DNA from: CAIWHR01 sp963726765
GTDB lineage: Bacteria; Pseudomonadota; Gammaproteobacteria; Burkholderiales; Casimicrobiaceae
DNA: 64,000 nt
Assembly: GCA_963726765.1 (NCBI GenBank)
Contig: CAVSDH010000006.1
Location: 576,319-640,318 of the forward strand
Reading direction: 5' to 3'
Both the position numbers and the translations under genes were made by a program. A model generated the notes under the pieces. That model saw only the letters and a program-made list of their open reading frames with translations. It was not told the origin of the DNA and did not search any database. Within the stretch, counting starts at the first letter, position 1. Each line of letters begins with the position of its first letter. This document shows, piece by piece, positions 1-8,934 of this stretch.

Positions 1-2
1 CC

Positions 3-1436
3 GCTGCCCTTGTCTCGGCCTGTACGCTCGGGCCCGATTACATGCGGCCGCCGGTCGACGCGCCGGCGTCGTTCCGGTTCGCGACGAAGGACGCCGCCGA
101 TGCCGCGAACCTCGCGTGGTGGAAGCAGTTCGGCGACCCGGTCCTCGATGCGCTCATCGCCGAAGCGCTCGCCAACAACAAGAGCGTCAAGGTCGCCGTC
201 GCCAACGTCGAACAGGCGGCGGCCGTGCTCACGCAGACGCGCTCGCAGCTGTTCCCCCAGACGGGCTACGGCCTGTCGGGCGGGCGCGCGCGTACGACCG
301 AGGCGGGCGCCACGCCGTTGCTCGAGCTGGCGATCCCTAATCCCCAGTCCGCCTACCAGGCCGCCCTCAGCGCCACCTGGGAAGTGGACCTGTGGGGGCG
401 CATCCGGAGGCTGTCCGAGTCCGCACGCGCGAACGTGCTCGGTACCGACGACGCGCGGCGCGGCGTGATCCTGTCGCTGGTCGCCTCGGTGGCGGCCGAT
501 TACCTGCAGCTGCGCGGGCAGGACGAGCAGCTCGTGGTCGCACGTCGCACGCTCGCGACCTACGCGGAGTCGGTCAAGCTCTTCGAGCTGCAATTCAAGT
601 ACGGCCAGGTCTCGCAGATGAACGTCGCGCAAACGCAATCGCAGTACGAGTCCGCCGCCGCGCAGATTCCGCAGATCGAGTCGCAGATCGCGCAGACCGA
701 GAACGCGCTGTCGATCCTGCTCGGGCGGAATCCTGGTCCCATCGCGCGCGGCAAGTCCGTCTACGACCTCGCGCTGCCTTCGGTTCCCGCCGGCGTACCG
801 TCGCAGCTCCTCGAGCGGCGCCCCGATCTCATGCAGTCGGAGGAGGCGCTCATCGCCGCCAACGCGCAGATCGGCGCGGCGAAAGCGCTCTACTTCCCGA
901 CGATTTCGCTGACCGGCGCGTTCGGCGGCGCGAGCGCGGACCTGTCGAAGCTCTTCACCGGCCCGTCGCGCGTCTGGAGCTACGCCGGCCAGGTGGCGGG
1001 GCCGATCTTCACGTTCGGCGCGGTCAGCGGGCAGGTTGCGCAAGCGGAGGCCGCCCAGCAGGCGGCGCTCTTCAGCTACCAGGCGTCGATCCAGAATGCG
1101 TTTGCCGACGTCGACAACGCGCTCGTTGCCAACCAGAAGCTCCGGGACCAGCTCGCCGCGCAGCAGAAGCTCGTCGACGCGCTGCGAACGTACTCGCGCC
1201 TCGCCATTCTGCAGTACAACGGCGGCTACACGTCGTACACGACGGTTCTGCAGGCAGACCAGTCGCTGTTTCCGGCCGAGCTCACGCTCGCCTCGGTGCG
1301 CGCATCGCTGTTCGTGTCGAGCGTGAACATCTACAAGGCGATGGGCGGCGGCTGGATCGTCGCGGCCGACGCGATGACCGATGATCGCGCGCCGCCCGCC
1401 TCGGGGCGCGGCGCCGGATTGCCCCCGCTCTTCTGA
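3..1436 (+). CDS. NodT/OprM-family outer-membrane efflux lipoprotein (5' end cut off)
   Basis: This is the outer-membrane channel of a tripartite RND-type efflux pump. The reading frame is open from base 3 with no start codon in the window. Its first visible residues form a lipobox (L-V-S-A-C, Cys at visible codon 7), so only the start of the signal peptide is missing. The ATG at 42 lies after the lipidated Cys and is not the true start. The body has the two-repeat coiled-coil architecture of the family, with long Gln/Ala-rich helices, a LLERRPDL segment near the middle and a YNGGYTSYTTVLQAD stretch near the end. The visible 477 codons match the usual length of about 480-500. The membrane-fusion and RND pump genes would lie upstream, outside the window. 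The substrate is unknown. Confidence 0.93.
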   Translation, partial: AALVSACTLGPDYMRPPVDAPASFRFATKDAADAANLAWWKQFGDPVLDALIAEALANNKSVKVAVANVEQAAAVLTQTRSQLFPQTGYGLSGGRARTTEAGATPLLELAIPNPQSAYQAALSATWEVDLWGRIRRLSESARANVLGTDDARRGVILSLVASVAADYLQLRGQDEQLVVARRTLATYAESVKLFELQFKYGQVSQMNVAQTQSQYESAAAQIPQIESQIAQTENALSILLGRNPGPIARGKSVYDLALPSVPAGVPSQLLERRPDLMQSEEALIAANAQIGAAKALYFPTISLTGAFGGASADLSKLFTGPSRVWSYAGQVAGPIFTFGAVSGQVAQAEAAQQAALFSYQASIQNAFADVDNALVANQKLRDQLAAQQKLVDALRTYSRLAILQYNGGYTSYTTVLQADQSLFPAELTLASVRASLFVSSVNIYKAMGGGWIVAADAMTDDRAPPASGRGAGLPPLF

Positions 1437-1441
1437 CGGCA

Positions 1442-3826
1442 ATGACCATGTCGAGTCGAGCGCCGCGTTGGCGCAAAATCGTTCACCGCACAACGCTGTG
1501 GCTCGTCGCGGCCAGCGCAATCGCGATCGGCGGCATTTCGGCGCAGCCGGCGCAGAAGGCTACGCCGGTCGAAACGCAACCGGTCGTCGCATCCGCGCCG
1601 GACGCCCGCAATGAGATACGCCGCACGCTCGACGTTGCGCAGAAGCGGCTCGAAGCGATCGAGGCCTCACCGGACTCGGCGCTGGGCGCGCCGCCGGAGA
1701 CTCCGCGCCGCGACATCGCCGAGCGCCTCGGCCTCGCGCGGCAGCTCGCGGGGATCTACCAGCAGCAACTCGACGTCCTCGACCGGATGGACGCGGTACG
1801 CCGCGAGCGCGCGGACGCCGAGCGCGCGCTCGCCGACTGGCAGGGCTTTTCGACGCCGCCGCCGCACTCCGTGCTCCTGATCGATGAAATACGCGACGAC
1901 ATCGACACCGCCGACACGCGGATCGCGAATGCAAACGCGCGGCGCGTCCTGTTCGAGCGCTTCGGCGTCGAGATTGGCGCCAAGTCGAAGGCGAGTCAGG
2001 GAATGGCGCGCCTTGCCGCAGAGGCCGCCGAGCGCGCGGTGGGCGCGTCTACTCAGGCGCAGCTCGACTGGGCGCGCGACATGGCGACGCTGCGGGCCCG
2101 CGTCGACGAGGCGACGCGCGAACTTCTCGAGATGGGCGTGCGCACAGCGCGCGAGGAGACGGACGCTGCGGGTGTCGAGCGCGACCTCGCCTTGCGCAAG
2201 CTCGCCGCAGCCGGCACGGAGTTCACGCTGTCGCCGGACGACCTCGGGCGGATGCGTGCCGAGATCGACGCGCGCCGGAGAGCGGCGGACCAGGCGATCG
2301 AACGCTCGTTGCGGGCCTCGGCGGCCGCCATCGCGGCGCGGACCGCGGCCGAGACGCGACTCGAAAGCGCACGAGCGGCACCGCCCTCGCGCAGCGAGGA
2401 TGCTGCGGCGCGCGATGCGCGGCTCGCAGCACTTGTGCGCGACGCCGAGCTGAAGCGCGAAGTCGCGGCGGCCGCGGTGCTTCGCGTCGACCTGCTGAAG
2501 GAGAACCTGCTGGTGCAGGACGGCGAACGCACCGTGTGGGAGGCGCGCTCCACCGCGGTCTCGTCGAAGGACCCGGTCGAGGCGCGGGGCATCTACGAAA
2601 AAGTGGTCGCCGGACTGGCGGGGCTGCGCACCTGGCAGGAATACCTTCGTCAACAGCTCACTGCGGCGTCCGCGCGCACGCGTGAGCAGGAATCGAAGCT
2701 CCGGACCGCCTCCGGCGAGGAGTCCGCGCACGCGGCGCAGCTGCTCGAAACGTATCGCCAGCGCGAGTCCGATCTGCGCCGCGCGATCGACCAGGGGCAA
2801 CCGCTCGAGCGCGTGCTGCGTCATTTCCGCACCGACTTCGAGGGAAGGCGCGAGGTCTCGTACGCGGAGCGCTTCAAGGACCGGGCGGCGGCAGCGTTGC
2901 TCTGGGGGCGAAGAATCTGGAACTACGAGATCGCCACCGTCGACGATTCCTACGAGACCGCGGACGGGCGCAAGCTCAGCGTCTCGCGCAGCGTCACGCT
3001 CGGCAAGTCGTTCGGCGCGGTGCTGATCGTCGTCGTCGGCTATCTCCTCTGCAGCTTCGTCGTCCGCCGCGTCGAGCGGATGTTCGTGGCGCGCCGGAAG
3101 GTCCCGCCGCAGGCCGCGGCGCTCCTGCGGAGCTGGATTCTGTTCGCGCTGACGGCCGTCCTCGTCGTCTTCGCGCTCCTCAGCGCGAGCATCCCGCTGA
3201 CCGCATTCGCGTTCCTCGGCGGCGCGCTCGCAATTGCCGCGGGCTTCGGTCTGCAGACGCTGCTCAAGAATTTCGTGGCGGGCCTCATGCTGCTGCTCGA
3301 GCGGCCGATGCGCCTCGACGACCTGGTCGAGGTCGACGGCATCCGCGGCCGGGTCACGGCGATCGGCATCCGCGCGTCGACGATCATGAGCGGCGACGGG
3401 ATCGAGTCGCTGATCCCGAACAGCGCGTTCGTCGAAGGCAAGCTCACGAACTGGACCTATTCCAACTCGACGAGCCGGCAGACGATCAGGGTCGGCGTCG
3501 CCTACGGCTCGCCGCTGCGCAAGGCAGGCGACGCGCTGGCCGACGTCGCGGCGCGGCACGGCTTGGTCCTCAAAGAGCCCGCGCCGCAGGTCTACCTCGA
3601 CGAATATGGAGAAAGCGCGGTGTATTTCGCGCTCACCTACTGGGTGGACATGTCGCCCAGCAACGATTCGCGGCGCGTGAGGAGCGACCTCCTGCACATG
3701 ATCGACCGCGCGTTCGCCGAAGCGGGCATCCGGATGCCGTTCCCGCAGCGCGACGTCCACGTCGACGCCGCGTCGCCGCTCAAGGTCGAGATCGTGCCGC
3801 CGCCCGCGGACGGCGCCGGCGCCTGA
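1442..3826 (+). CDS. large MscS-family mechanosensitive channel
   Basis: Predicted small-conductance mechanosensitive channel of the long, KefA-like type (794 aa). It has an N-terminal hydrophobic signal-like segment (about residues 15-35) and a long Ala/Arg/Glu-rich, coiled-coil periplasmic region to about residue 480. Transmembrane helices follow at roughly 522-545 and 558-590. The MscS pore helix at about 597-622 contains AIAAGFGLQTLLKNFVAG, followed by LLLERP. The beta domain (DLVEVDGIRGRVTAIGIR) and a C-terminal domain to residue 790 complete it. It starts 5 nt after the efflux gene, so the two may be co-transcribed; an alternative ATG lies at 1448. It probably releases solutes on hypo-osmotic shock. 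The long extracytoplasmic region is not assignable to a named domain by eye. Confidence 0.88.
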   Translation: MTMSSRAPRWRKIVHRTTLWLVAASAIAIGGISAQPAQKATPVETQPVVASAPDARNEIRRTLDVAQKRLEAIEASPDSALGAPPETPRRDIAERLGLARQLAGIYQQQLDVLDRMDAVRRERADAERALADWQGFSTPPPHSVLLIDEIRDDIDTADTRIANANARRVLFERFGVEIGAKSKASQGMARLAAEAAERAVGASTQAQLDWARDMATLRARVDEATRELLEMGVRTAREETDAAGVERDLALRKLAAAGTEFTLSPDDLGRMRAEIDARRRAADQAIERSLRASAAAIAARTAAETRLESARAAPPSRSEDAAARDARLAALVRDAELKREVAAAAVLRVDLLKENLLVQDGERTVWEARSTAVSSKDPVEARGIYEKVVAGLAGLRTWQEYLRQQLTAASARTREQESKLRTASGEESAHAAQLLETYRQRESDLRRAIDQGQPLERVLRHFRTDFEGRREVSYAERFKDRAAAALLWGRRIWNYEIATVDDSYETADGRKLSVSRSVTLGKSFGAVLIVVVGYLLCSFVVRRVERMFVARRKVPPQAAALLRSWILFALTAVLVVFALLSASIPLTAFAFLGGALAIAAGFGLQTLLKNFVAGLMLLLERPMRLDDLVEVDGIRGRVTAIGIRASTIMSGDGIESLIPNSAFVEGKLTNWTYSNSTSRQTIRVGVAYGSPLRKAGDALADVAARHGLVLKEPAPQVYLDEYGESAVYFALTYWVDMSPSNDSRRVRSDLLHMIDRAFAEAGIRMPFPQRDVHVDAASPLKVEIVPPPADGAGA

Positions 3827-3829
3827 CCG

Positions 3830-4480
3830 TCAGGACTTCGGAAGCTGCAGCGCCGCGAGATCGCGCGCGAGCTCGGCGGTGATGTCGCCGAAAGCCGCGG
3901 ACAGCGCTGCCGCCTGGGCGTCCGGCGTCGACCCGCCGACGGGAACGCTTCGACGGTACTGCTTCGACCAGAACGGAACCAGCGACGAGCCGTCGGCGCG
4001 CGACAGGAAATACATCACGCCCACCTCCGCGGAAGGCTTGGCGGCTTCGCGGACATCGACGTACAGCGCATCCACGAAGCCGTCGAGCACGAAGTCTCCG
4101 TCGGGCGGCGCACCGGGCGGAACGACGCGTGAAAAGACGCGGGCCCGGTCGAGCGCGCGCGCGGTGCCCTCGCCCAGCATGGCCGCAGGCGCGACGAGGA
4201 ATTCCGAATAGAAATCCGCTTCGAAGCGGAGGTCCGTCTGGCGAAAGATCAGCGCGCGACCGCGGTACGGCGCCGCGACGTTGATGGTGCCGACCCGAAG
4301 CGTCGCCGGCTGCGGTTGCGCCGCGACCGGCGGCGCCGCACCGTCGATGAGGAAGGCCTGCTTGATCGGCGCGGGGCGCGTGAGCGAGCAGCCGCCGGCG
4401 AGCACGGTCAGCGCGAAAATCGCGATGACGCATCGGCTCTTCGGCACGGAGGTCCTGCGAAGCGAACGGGCGGTCATCAT
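3830..4480 (-). CDS. PqiC-like auxiliary lipoprotein of an MCE transport system
   Basis: Predicted outer-membrane lipoprotein of 216 aa that accompanies MCE (Mla/Pqi-type) transporters. The signal peptide ends in a lipobox L-A-G-G-C with Cys31. The rest resembles the ABC-type transport auxiliary lipoprotein family, with an R-V-G-T-I-N-V beta strand, a FRQTDLRFEADFYSEFL segment typical of the family, and a C-terminal helix. The start ATG at 4480 overlaps the stop of mlaD in an ATGA arrangement, so translation is probably coupled. The longer open frame upstream of 4480 is the shadow of the neighbours and should not be annotated. It ends 4 bp from the convergent MscS gene. By analogy with PqiC it would bridge the MCE protein to the outer membrane; this is inferred. 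Confidence 0.85.
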   Translation of the reverse strand: MMTARSLRRTSVPKSRCVIAIFALTVLAGGCSLTRPAPIKQAFLIDGAAPPVAAQPQPATLRVGTINVAAPYRGRALIFRQTDLRFEADFYSEFLVAPAAMLGEGTARALDRARVFSRVVPPGAPPDGDFVLDGFVDALYVDVREAAKPSAEVGVMYFLSRADGSSLVPFWSKQYRRSVPVGGSTPDAQAAALSAAFGDITAELARDLAALQLPKS

Positions 4481-5535
4481 CGGCCCTCGGGCGGACGCGG
4501 CGGCCCGCCGAAGATCACGTTCGCCGGATAGCGCTTCGCGTCTTCGGTCAGGTCGCGCAGGTTGTCGGTGATCTGGCGCAGGTTCTCGATGGTCGTCGCG
4601 ATGTCGGCTTCGCCGCCGCCCAGGATGCGGTCGAGCCGGCCGAGCGTACGCGACAGGTTCTGCACGGTCCTCGGCAGGTTCGGATCGTCGATCAGCGTTC
4701 GCACGCGCGCGAGCGCCGCCGCGGCTTCGTCGGGAAGTTTCTGGAACGACGGGTTGGCCAGCACTTTCTTGAGCTCGGCATTGCTGGCGCGGGCCTCGGC
4801 CAGCAGCGCCACCGCCTCGTTGGAGAGCTTCTTGGCGTCGATGTTGTCGAGCGTGGTCTCCAGCTTGCCGAGCACGCGCTCGGCACGCTGTGAGATCGCC
4901 CTCGTGTCGATGGCCTCGATCCGCGCGTTGCTCGTCACCAGCAGCTTGTTGAGGTTGGCGAGCGTACCTTCGATGTCGAGCTTGTGCAGACGCTCCATGA
5001 TCTCGCTCGCGGCGTTGACGAGCGCGGTGACGGTCGAGCGCGTGCTGGGAATGTAGATGTTGTTCGGAGTCCAGTCGATCACCAGCATCGGCGGCGGCGG
5101 GTCGATGTAATCGACTTCGAGATAGCTCGTGCCGGTGATCCCGAGCGGCGCGAGGCGCACGCGAAGCCCGCGTTCGACCTCCTGCGCCGCGCTTGCCGGG
5201 TCCGTGAGGTCGCCCGCGCCCGCCCGGCCGCCGAGGGCCTTTGGCTGCAGCTGCGCCTCGACCAACACGTACCGGGCGCGTTCCGACATCGGCCGGTCGA
5301 GCTGGTATTGATTGTAGGTGAAGCCGATGCGCGTGACCTCGCCGATCGCGACGCCGCGATACTTGAGCTTGGAGCCGATGTCGAGTCCCTGCACCGACTC
5401 GTTGAAATAGGTCTCGATGGTGATCCGCTTCTGGAACCACCGTCCGGAGCCGATGATGAGCAGCACGACGATGCCGGCCGCTATCGCGCCGATCACGAAC
5501 AGCCCGAGCTTGAAGTAGTTGGCCTTCTGGCTCAT
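4477..5535 (-). CDS. mlaD: MlaD-family MCE lipid-binding protein
   Basis: Inner-membrane-anchored MCE-domain protein (352 aa), the periplasmic substrate-binding component of an Mla/Pqi-like phospholipid transporter. A single N-terminal helix (about residues 8-30) is followed by an MCE domain starting near residue 38 (TYFNESVQGLDIGSKLKYRG is a textbook start). A long Leu/Ala/Asp-rich C-terminal helical part, about residues 170-340, may form the needle-like extension seen in related proteins. The gene is 12 nt downstream of the ATPase gene and overlaps the lipoprotein gene by 4 nt. It is longer than E. coli MlaD (about 183 aa) because of this helical tail, and is closer to the single-MCE proteins with long tails common in betaproteobacteria. 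Confidence 0.9.
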   Translation of the reverse strand: MSQKANYFKLGLFVIGAIAAGIVVLLIIGSGRWFQKRITIETYFNESVQGLDIGSKLKYRGVAIGEVTRIGFTYNQYQLDRPMSERARYVLVEAQLQPKALGGRAGAGDLTDPASAAQEVERGLRVRLAPLGITGTSYLEVDYIDPPPPMLVIDWTPNNIYIPSTRSTVTALVNAASEIMERLHKLDIEGTLANLNKLLVTSNARIEAIDTRAISQRAERVLGKLETTLDNIDAKKLSNEAVALLAEARASNAELKKVLANPSFQKLPDEAAAALARVRTLIDDPNLPRTVQNLSRTLGRLDRILGGGEADIATTIENLRQITDNLRDLTEDAKRYPANVIFGGPPRPPEGR

Positions 5536-5547
5536 CGCTCTTCGGGG

Positions 5548-6315
5548 TCAGGCGGCGACGGGCTCGGGTTCGCGGCGGAAGAACTGGCGAACCCAGGGGT
5601 TGTCGCTCGTGTCGCGGAGCACGCGCGGATCGCCTTCGGCGATGATGCCCTGCGTGCGCTTGTCGAGCATGATGACGCGATCCGCAATCGCGAAAATGCT
5701 CGCCAGCTCGTGGGTGACGACGACGAACGTCACGCCGAGCGTCCTTTGCAGCCGCCGGATCAGCGCATCGAGCTCCGCCGAGGTGATCGGATCGAGGCCG
5801 GCGGAAGGTTCGTCGAGAAACAGGATGCCCGGGTCGAGCGCCATCGCGCGCGCAATCGCCGCCCGCTTCTGCATGCCGCCCGAGATCTCGTTCGGCAGGT
5901 GCCCCGTGAACTGGTCGAGCCCGACCAGCTCGAGCTTCATCCGCGCAATGAGGTCGGTGGCCGCCTGCGGCAGGTCGGTGAATTCCTCGAGCGGGAGGCG
6001 GACATTCTCGAGCAGCGTCATCGAGCCGAACAGCGCGCCGGACTGGTACATCACGCCGAACCTGCGCATGATTTCGCGGCGCTCGTCGTCGCCCGCCGAC
6101 GTGAGGTCGCTGCCGTTGATCAGCACCCGTCCCGCGAGCGGCGGGTAGAGGCTGATCATGTGCTTCAGCAGCGTGCTCTTGCCGCAGCCCGAGCCGCCGA
6201 GGATCACGAACACCTCGCCCGCGTAGACCTCGAAGTCGAGGTCGCGCAGGATGACCTTTTCGTCGTAGCCGGCCGTCAGGTTCTCGACGCGGATGACGGG
6301 CTTGGGACTGTCCAT
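5548..6315 (-). CDS. mlaF: MlaF-like ABC transporter ATP-binding protein
   Basis: ATPase of the MCE lipid transporter, 255 aa. Walker A is GGSGCGKST at residues 40-48, the ABC signature is ISGGMQKR, and Walker B is ILFLDEPSAGLDP. The Met-Gln-Lys-Arg after the signature is characteristic of MlaF-type ATPases. The start ATG at 6315 overlaps the true stop of the permease gene by one base (TGATG). The frame appears fused to the upstream permease only because of a frame shift inside that gene; there is no genuine permease-ATPase fusion. It drives lipid movement across the inner membrane with the downstream MlaD and lipoprotein. Confidence 0.92.
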   Translation of the reverse strand: MDSPKPVIRVENLTAGYDEKVILRDLDFEVYAGEVFVILGGSGCGKSTLLKHMISLYPPLAGRVLINGSDLTSAGDDERREIMRRFGVMYQSGALFGSMTLLENVRLPLEEFTDLPQAATDLIARMKLELVGLDQFTGHLPNEISGGMQKRAAIARAMALDPGILFLDEPSAGLDPITSAELDALIRRLQRTLGVTFVVVTHELASIFAIADRVIMLDKRTQGIIAEGDPRVLRDTSDNPWVRQFFRREPEPVAA

Positions 6316-7428
6316 CAGATATCGAGAACGAAATAGACGACCGCGAAAATGCCGTCGACGACGACCAGCAGGATGATGGCCGAGACGACCGCGCGTGTCG
6401 CGCTGTCCCCGACCGCAGACGCACCGGCGGCGGTCTGCAATCCGCGCAGGCAGCCAACTCCCGGCCACGAGGACGGCGAACACGAACGCCTTCACGAACC
6501 CGGCCATGAAATCGGTCGGCGTCACCGCGCTGTCGACCTCCTTCAGGAAGGTGACCAGCGGAACCGAGAACGACTGCATCGTCAATGCGCCGCCGAGCAT
6601 GCCGACCAGCATGGCGAACAGCGTGAGGAGCGGGGTCATCAGCAGCGTGGCGATGATCCGTGGCGTCACGAGGAAGCGCACCGGGTCGAGCCCCATCGTC
6701 GTCAGCGCGTCGACCTCCTGGTTGACGTGCATCGTGCCGATCTCGGCGGCGAACGCCGCGCCCGTGCGGCCTGCGAGCAGGATCGCGGTCATCAGCGGTC
6801 CGAGCTCGCGGACCATCGACAGGCCGATCAGGTCGGCGACGAAGATTTCGGCGCCGAAGCGCTTCATCGGGACGGCCGACTGGAATGCGAGGATCAGCCC
6901 GAGCAGGAACGCGATCAGCGCGATGATCGGCAGGCCGTCGGCGCCGACGCGCTCGCTGATGCGCCAGACGTCCCGCCAGCGCACGCTCGCCGGGTTCACC
7001 ACGGCATTGGCCAGCGCCGCGACGATTTCGCCGACGAACGTGACCTGAACGCGGATGTCGCGCCATACGGCCGAAGCGGCGCGACCGATTTCCTCGATGA
7101 CGGGCGCTCGCTTCGGCTCCGGGTCGAGATCGTGCTCGAGCCTCGCGGGATCGAATTGCTTGAACAGGGTTTCGTGCGCGGGCCTCAGATTCGCGACCTC
7201 GACCGGCGCCGCGCGCGGATGCGCGACCAGGTCGATCAGCAGCGCGATGCCGGCGCCGTCGCAATACTCGACGGCGGCGGCGTCAACGGTCACGGGGCGC
7301 GTCGGAGCATCGGCCAGGGCGCGGTGCGCGTCCTCCCAGAGGACGCGGATGGAGCCCGCGTCGAGTCGCCCCGACAACGCGAGCACGCGGCGGCCGTCCG
7401 GCGTATCGTTGATCGCGAGCGCGGCCAT
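6315..7428 (-). CDS. mlaE: STAS-MlaE permease of the MCE transporter (single frame shift)
   Basis: Integral membrane permease of the lipid ABC transporter with an N-terminal STAS-like domain. The STAS part spans about residues 1-105 and the MlaE part about 130-370 (VNQEVDALTTMGLDPVRFLV is diagnostic). After FVFAVLVAG the frame is lost, but removing one base in the C run at 6460-6462 restores the expected MlaE C-terminus, ending SATRAVVSAIILLVVVDGIF and a TGA at 6315-6317. The corrected protein is 370 aa. The fact that the full family C-terminus survives in the +1 frame suggests an assembly error and a functional gene. The fused STAS domain resembles MlaB, which is a separate protein in E. coli. 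Confidence 0.86.
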
Positions 7429-7441
7429 CGATACCCGCGCG

Positions 7442-7948
7442 CTAGTCGATGAGCTCGACGCTGCGGCCGGAGATGCGCACCCGGTCGCCTTCCATGACGT
7501 AGGGCTCGTAATTGAGAGTCGTCACGCGCGTCTGGCCGGTGTCGAGCTTGACCGTGACTTCCCAGCGCGGCTTTTCGTAGGAATTGGGCGATTTCTGGTA
7601 CGTTGCGCCGCCCGCCGCGCCGACCACCACCTTGCCCTGGTTGGACAGTCCCGGGCCGATCTGGAACATCGTGGCCGCCTTGGCGTCGGACGCGAAGCTC
7701 GCGCCGCCCCCAAGCGGCGTCCATTGCTCCTTGACGATCGTCTGACGAATCGAAACGACCTTTCCGCATTGCTGGCAGTCGTCGGCGGGCGCCGCGGCGG
7801 CTGTCGGCTGCGCATTCTGCGACTTGCCGTTCACCCCGGCAGGAATCGGCGGTGGCGGGAATTGCGCATCGGCGACCGCGGCACCGAGCGTCACCGCCGC
7901 GGCGAGCGTCAATCGCGTGACATACGGCGCGCTGCGTGAGGCGTTCAT
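7442..7948 (-). CDS. SlyB-like glycine-zipper envelope protein (divergent)
   Basis: Predicted exported protein of 168 aa with a signal peptide ending near residue 28 (A-D-A-Q) and a Pro-rich linker. It contains a C58-x2-C61-G-K-V-x-S-I motif, a glycine-rich segment (VVVGAAGGATYQ) and a C-terminal V-T-V-K-L-D-T-G-Q-T-R strand followed by G-D-R-V-R-I. That order (CxxCG-V-SI, glycine zipper, then a DDGS-type strand and GDRVRV) matches the SlyB / 17 kDa surface-antigen proteins of betaproteobacteria. The glycine zipper is short and imperfect and there is no lipobox, so it is a divergent member. It sits 13 nt before mlaE and 4 nt after the binding-protein gene, in one transcription direction, suggesting an envelope-maintenance role. 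Function is inferred. Confidence 0.6.
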   Translation of the reverse strand: MNASRSAPYVTRLTLAAAVTLGAAVADAQFPPPPIPAGVNGKSQNAQPTAAAAPADDCQQCGKVVSIRQTIVKEQWTPLGGGASFASDAKAATMFQIGPGLSNQGKVVVGAAGGATYQKSPNSYEKPRWEVTVKLDTGQTRVTTLNYEPYVMEGDRVRISGRSVELID

Positions 7949-7952
7949 CGGC

Positions 7953-8816
7953 TCATTCCGGTAGCGTGTTGAGATAGAACATCGCGTGCAGCAGCGTTCC
8001 CGGTTTGCCGAGGTTGCCGAGCCAGCGCTGATAGATCGGATCGATGTCGCCGTTGCGGTAGAGATTCGCGAGTGCCCGGTTCACCGCGAGGCGAAAATCG
8101 GGATCGTTGCGCGGCAGCACCAGGCCGTACGGCTCGAACGAAAAATCGCCGCTGACGAATTCGAGCTCGTCGGGAGCGCTCGAGCGCACGCGCAGGCCGG
8201 CGAGCACGACCCGGTCGCTGGCGTAGCCGTCGACCTTGCCATGCGAAAGGAGCGCCATGCCTTCCGTGCCGTCCTTGACCGGAACGAGGATCGCCGGCGA
8301 CTCTGCCGCGCTGAGGGCGCGCGTCAGCGCTTGCTCGGTCGTGGTCCCGCCGATGACGGCGATCCGCTTTCCCTTGAGATTCCTGAGCCGCGACAGCTTC
8401 GATTTCGCGCGCACCAGGACCCCGCCGCCGTCGACGAAGATCGGCAGGCTGAAATCGACCGTCTCCATTCGCGTGAGCGTGATCGTCGTGGTCCCGCATT
8501 CGACGTCGGCCTTGCCGCTCGCCACGGCATCGAGGCGAGTCGACGCGTCGACGGGCAACCACTCGATCCGGAGCTCCTTCATCGCCAGGGCGCGCTGCAC
8601 CGCCATGGCGACGCGAATGCACAGGTCGACGCTGTAGCCGCGAATCCGTCCCTCGCGATCCTTGAACGAGAACGGCGCGGCGCCGTCGCGGTAGGCGAAC
8701 GTGATCGCGCCCTTTTCCTTGATCCGGTCGAGCGCAGGGGATGCGGCGGAGGTGACCCCGGCAGAAACCGGGCCGAGCAGAGTCGCGGCGAAGAAGACGA
8801 GCAGGAAGCGGCGCAT
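7953..8816 (-). CDS. periplasmic amino-acid-type substrate-binding protein
   Basis: Type-2 periplasmic binding protein of the polar amino acid ABC family (SBP_bac_3), 287 aa. The start MRRFLLVFF at 8816 gives a proper signal peptide (cleavage near residue 25); the longer frame from 8888 lacks one. Family features are ALDRIKEKGAITFAYRDGAAPFSF at the mature N-terminus (written here as the segment around residues 32-55), VDLCIRVA, and a C-terminal NGDIDPIYQRWLG. No matching permease or ATPase gene is adjacent, so it is a solitary binding protein. The ligand is unknown; glutamate/aspartate-type ligands are the closest guess. It is 119 bp downstream of guaD and 4 bp before the glycine-zipper gene. 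Confidence 0.8.
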   Translation of the reverse strand: MRRFLLVFFAATLLGPVSAGVTSAASPALDRIKEKGAITFAYRDGAAPFSFKDREGRIRGYSVDLCIRVAMAVQRALAMKELRIEWLPVDASTRLDAVASGKADVECGTTTITLTRMETVDFSLPIFVDGGGVLVRAKSKLSRLRNLKGKRIAVIGGTTTEQALTRALSAAESPAILVPVKDGTEGMALLSHGKVDGYASDRVVLAGLRVRSSAPDELEFVSGDFSFEPYGLVLPRNDPDFRLAVNRALANLYRNGDIDPIYQRWLGNLGKPGTLLHAMFYLNTLPE

Positions 8817-8934
8817 CACGGAACACCGTCGATATGTTCGCGGCGAGTTTAGCATGGCCGTCGACGATCGCGGGCCAGCGGGTCGCAACGGAAGATCACC
8901 GGCGAACGCCCGCCTTGTCGGCGGTCGCGGCCGC

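Noticed and set aside
3830..7264. A 1144-aa open frame on the minus strand across the MCE cluster
   Set aside because: Only its last 216 residues (the lipoprotein) are real; the rest is Arg/Ala-rich shadow of mlaD, mlaF and mlaE in another frame.
5548..7428. A natural MlaE-MlaF fusion
   Set aside because: The apparent fusion results from a single extra base at 6460-6462; the correct frame has the normal MlaE C-terminus and a TGA overlapping the mlaF ATG.
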